Translations under genes and position numbers: made by a program
In this document: piece by piece, positions 5,204-7,599 of the stretch
How positions within the stretch are numbered: position 1 is the stretch's first letter
Layout: every line of letters begins with the position of its first letter
Assembly: GCA_023458835.1 (NCBI GenBank)
Contig: JAEWWY010000586.1
Span: 1 to 7,599, forward strand
DNA length: 7,599 nucleotides
Reading direction: 5' to 3'
Source of the DNA: Bacillota bacterium
Lineage (GTDB): Bacteria; Bacillota; Clostridia; Christensenellales; Aristaeellaceae
Notes under the pieces: model-generated
The model's input: only the letters and a program-made list of their open reading frames with translations
What the model was told of the DNA's origin: nothing
The model's database searches: none

Positions 5204-6463
5204 TTAACCGAGCCTGAAAAGCGACGCCGGATTGCCATAAAAAAGCTTTTGGGCCACAGCGCAGGCCTCGTCAAAATCCATAAGGCCCTGTTGGATTTTT
5301 TTATCCAGTACCCTGCATACATTGCGCCGCGCCATCTTGGCGTGCCCGTATACCAGGTGGGGAACGCTGCCGTTGAAATCGCCGCCGAAGGCGCTGATTT
5401 TGTTCAGCGGCAGAAGCCCGATCCATTCGTCCAGCGTCCTTACGCTGGCCTCGGGGGAAATGATGTGCGCCCAGCACATGTCCACATACACGTTGGGGAA
5501 CATTTTTGCCAGGGCCCCCGCCGCGTGCTGACAGGGGTAGGAGATATGGAACAGGTCGAAGTTGAGGTCGGGGTATTCCACGAACAGGTTATTTAGAAGC
5601 CTGGGGTCCGCGTGGTCCAAGTGGTTGGTGATGCCCTCCAGGAGGCCGGTATGCACCTGCATGGGCAAGCCGGCCCGCTCGGTCACGCGGCAGATGTGGT
5701 GCATCATGTAGTCCTGAAACGCCTGTCCGGCCCCGTGCTTTAAGGCGATGTGGGAAGCGGTGTAGCGGTGGGCGTACATCTGGTTGAAGTCCCGCTGGGC
5801 ATCGCTGTATGAGGGCCGGGCAAAATGGATGGGCCGCTGGTAGGCAAGGGCGCATTTCAAGGCCACGGCGCCGTTTTCCATGCGCTTGCGCAGGTCGGTT
5901 TCAAAGGCCTCCATCCAGTCGTCCAGGCAGCGGATCTTGATCCCGGTATTCGCCTCCACTTCCCATAAATCCTTTTCGATGGCCGGCATCACATAAGCAT
6001 CGATGTGGAAAACGGTTCTGAAAAACCTTCTGTCGCAGTTGTCGTCGCAATCCACAATGGAAACGGCGATGCGGCATTTGTCCTGCAAAATCTCCTTGTA
6101 AATGCCAGGCCTGAGCGTTTGTAGAAAACGTTCGTTGATATCCTCGATGGTTTTGCCGCTGATTTCATCCACGCCCAGCAGGTCCTTCACCGTGATCTGG
6201 GCGCACTGCATGTAGCCCGTATAGCGGCAGTCCTCCCAAAAGGGTTCAATGGCCTTCCACTTTTCCGCCACCGGGCGGGGGGAAACCCAGTCATACTTCA
6301 ACCCCGCGGAGCCCAGGGTGGTGTGGTTGTAATTGGGCAGAAGCAGCCCGTTCACCACCTCGATGCCGTCCCAGTTCTCCGGCTCCCGGGCCGTCATATG
6401 CTCGTGGGTATCGATGATGGTCAGATGGTCGGCGTATTCGCACAGCTTTTCAAAATCAGTCAT
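5204..6463 (-). CDS. Amidohydrolase-superfamily TIM-barrel protein (Amidohydro_2 / uronate-isomerase-like)
   Basis: A 419-residue cytosolic metal-dependent enzyme of the amidohydrolase superfamily. Ligands can be traced: IDTHEHM with His20 and His22 (the HxH at the end of strand 1), Lys203 in ALKCALAY as a candidate strand-4 lysine, His271 in MQVHTG, His306 in LFHISYP, and Asp362 in FGGDFNG. The C-terminus (VYGHAKMARRNVCRVL, then YGNPASLFRLG) is the pattern of the Amidohydro_2 group, which includes decarboxylases, lactonases and the amidohydrolase-like domain of FluG-type proteins. Uronate isomerases are more distant relatives and act on sugar acids. In a sugar operon, hydrolysis of a sugar lactone or isomerisation of a sugar acid is plausible, but the substrate is unknown. 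The ATG at 6463 has GGAGG 5 nt upstream. The gene follows a dehydrogenase by 27 nt. Family placement is firm; the exact reaction is open. Confidence 0.88.
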   Translation of the reverse strand: MTDFEKLCEYADHLTIIDTHEHMTAREPENWDGIEVVNGLLLPNYNHTTLGSAGLKYDWVSPRPVAEKWKAIEPFWEDCRYTGYMQCAQITVKDLLGVDEISGKTIEDINERFLQTLRPGIYKEILQDKCRIAVSIVDCDDNCDRRFFRTVFHIDAYVMPAIEKDLWEVEANTGIKIRCLDDWMEAFETDLRKRMENGAVALKCALAYQRPIHFARPSYSDAQRDFNQMYAHRYTASHIALKHGAGQAFQDYMMHHICRVTERAGLPMQVHTGLLEGITNHLDHADPRLLNNLFVEYPDLNFDLFHISYPCQHAAGALAKMFPNVYVDMCWAHIISPEASVRTLDEWIGLLPLNKISAFGGDFNGSVPHLVYGHAKMARRNVCRVLDKKIQQGLMDFDEACAVAQKLFYGNPASLFRLG

Positions 6464-6490
6464 ACGTGCCTCCTTTTTGCCGGCCGCCGC

Positions 6491-7495
6491 TCAGCCAAGC
6501 TGTACCTTCCGGCCGGTCCTGGAGCTTTGGATGGCGCCGAACACCATCTCCATGCTCTTGATGTTGTCGGTGCAGATGGTTTCGGTAATGTATCCCTCGT
6601 TCAGCGCCTTGAACATTTCGGCAAGGCAGGCGGGGTGGCTGTCAACGGTATCGCCCCAGGCGTAGGCAGGAGAGACCTTCGTGGAGGAGTCGCCGTCGAA
6701 CACCTCGGCAACGGGCTCCATGCCCGCGCGCCACAGCGCCGAGCCGCGGGCGCCAACCGCGCGCCAGTCGCAGTTCCAGCTTGTGCCAAAGCCCTTGGCC
6801 GCCCAGGAGCCGCTGTAGGTGAACACCGCGCCGTTGCTCATTTCAAAAATGACGGAGGCGGCGATGTCGCCCTTGTAATGGGACCAGACGGGGTTGTATT
6901 CCTGGCAGTAGACGCTTACCGCGTCGGCGCCGGACAAAAAGCGCGCCTCGTCAAAGGAATGGATGGCCATATCCAGAATAAGAGGGCTCTCCATCTCGGC
7001 GCGGAACCCGCTGAAGTTGGGGTTCAGGAAGAAATCCGCGTTCAGGGAGCCGATGCTGCCGATGACTTCCTTGGACAGCAGCTCCTTATAGCCCCGTATC
7101 CACTTGTTGTAGCGGTAATTTTGCATAATGGAGTAGGTCAGCCCTGTTTCCTGGGCCAGGGCCACCATTTTCCTGGCGCTTTCGATGCTGGAGGACATGG
7201 GCTTTTCGCCGAACACATGGCAGCCCGCGTTGAGGGCGGCGGTGACGGTTTCATAGTGGGCGTCGGGGATGGTGGTGTCAAACACCAGGGTGATGCCCAG
7301 CCTTTTGATGGTGGCACCGTCCAGCTTCCCGGCCACCTCGCAGTCCAGCCCCTTTTCCTGGCGGAACTTCTCCGCCGCGGCGAAGTTGATGTCCACCAGC
7401 AGCCGGAACTCCGCATCCTCCCGCGTTTTGGCGTAGTCCACCCATACCCCGGCTGCCCAGCCGCAGCCTACTACGGCGATGTTGTGCTTTTTCAT
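6491..7495 (-). CDS. Gfo/Idh/MocA family oxidoreductase
   Basis: A 334-residue NAD(P)-dependent dehydrogenase or reductase of the Gfo/Idh/MocA family, probably acting on a sugar, cyclitol or sugar-derived carbonyl in the cytosol. IAVVGCGWAAG (6-16) is the Rossmann glycine motif, FGEKPMS (95-101) the EKP motif, and LDMAIHSFDEARFLSG (174-189) carries the probable catalytic His179. The C-terminal half has YNPVWSHYKGD (200-210) and YSGSWAAKGFGTSWN (227-241), which mark a subgroup different from the levoglucosan-dehydrogenase-like protein at the other end of the operon. The two are not recent duplicates. I chose the ATG at 7495: GAAGGGAG lies 9 nt upstream, inside the last codons of the preceding gene, whereas a TTG two codons earlier is too close to it. 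Only 2 nt separate it from the upstream stop, which suggests translational coupling. The substrate is not identifiable from sequence. Confidence 0.9.
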   Translation of the reverse strand: MKKHNIAVVGCGWAAGVWVDYAKTREDAEFRLLVDINFAAAEKFRQEKGLDCEVAGKLDGATIKRLGITLVFDTTIPDAHYETVTAALNAGCHVFGEKPMSSSIESARKMVALAQETGLTYSIMQNYRYNKWIRGYKELLSKEVIGSIGSLNADFFLNPNFSGFRAEMESPLILDMAIHSFDEARFLSGADAVSVYCQEYNPVWSHYKGDIAASVIFEMSNGAVFTYSGSWAAKGFGTSWNCDWRAVGARGSALWRAGMEPVAEVFDGDSSTKVSPAYAWGDTVDSHPACLAEMFKALNEGYITETICTDNIKSMEMVFGAIQSSRTGRKVQLG

Positions 7496-7497
7496 TT

Positions 7498-7599
7498 TCA
7501 AATGCTCCCTTCATTTTTAAGGATCACAAGCGCGTCCTCTAAAACCTGCAGCACCGTATTGATATCTCCCGGCGTGTGCTGTATGCTGTAGCCGTGGTG
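7498..7599 (-). CDS. C-terminal end of a probable class-III (PLP) aminotransferase, cut by the window edge
   Basis: An open frame enters from the right edge and ends at TGA (7498-7500), giving 33 residues that begin HHGYSIQHTPGDINTVLQ. The pattern HH-, then S--HT--DI--TL---E-AL, matches the extreme C-terminus of class-III aminotransferases of the glutamate-1-semialdehyde aminomutase type, as I remember them. No catalytic residue is visible, since the PLP lysine would lie well upstream outside the window. The stop is 2 nt from the next start, so it is co-transcribed and probably translationally coupled. It could point to an amino-sugar or amino-acid branch of the pathway. Assignment rests on a short tail only. 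Confidence 0.6.
   Translation of the reverse strand, partial: HHGYSIQHTPGDINTVLQVLEDALVILKNEGSI

Noticed and set aside
6323..7591. Plus-strand open frame of 422 codons
   Set aside because: It lies opposite the first dehydrogenase and the start of the amidohydrolase, and has no recognisable motifs.

Overview
The window looks like a piece of chromosome from a moderately GC-rich member of the Clostridia (Bacillota), probably a gut or other anaerobic lineage. This is inferred from strong AGGAGG-type ribosome binding sites, tightly packed sugar-metabolism genes, and intergenic hairpin repeats of the 'GTAGGGGCGATT...AATCGCCCGCC' and 'TGTCATCCCTCGCTGCGCGAAGGATCTT' types. The species cannot be fixed from the sequence.

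Layout. All recognisable genes lie on the minus strand and read right to left as one probable operon. The order is: the last 33 codons of a probable class-III aminotransferase (7498-7599, cut by the window edge); a Gfo/Idh/MocA dehydrogenase (6491-7495); a TIM-barrel amidohydrolase (5204-6463); a divergent GH36 alpha-galactosidase-like glycosidase (2979-5135); a xylose-isomerase-like TIM-barrel sugar isomerase/epimerase (1987-2952); and a second, different Gfo/Idh/MocA dehydrogenase (804-1967). Gaps are 2, 27, 68, 26 and 19 nt, and nearly every start has its own Shine-Dalgarno sequence. The widest gap, before the GH36 gene, holds a GC-rich hairpin. A second hairpin (771-800) follows the last stop codon and probably ends or protects the transcript. 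The operon promoter lies outside the window, to the right.

The left 803 bases hold no gene I can support. They contain a perfect 28-bp hairpin repeat (126-199), a promoter-like pair of hexamers overlapping a 16-bp palindrome (247-285), and two copies of a composite inverted-repeat element exactly 219 bp apart (349-480 and 568-699).

How the genes may work together (inference). The GH36-like enzyme would handle an alpha-linked sugar. The two dehydrogenases would oxidise and/or re-reduce sugar hydroxyls. The xylose-isomerase-like and amidohydrolase proteins would isomerise, eliminate or hydrolyse the intermediates. The last dehydrogenase resembles levoglucosan dehydrogenase, which forms a 3-keto sugar. 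The pairing of Gfo/Idh/MocA with a xylose-isomerase-like protein recalls oxidative deglycosylation systems such as DgpA with DgpB/C. No transporter or regulator is visible in this window, and the real substrate is unknown.
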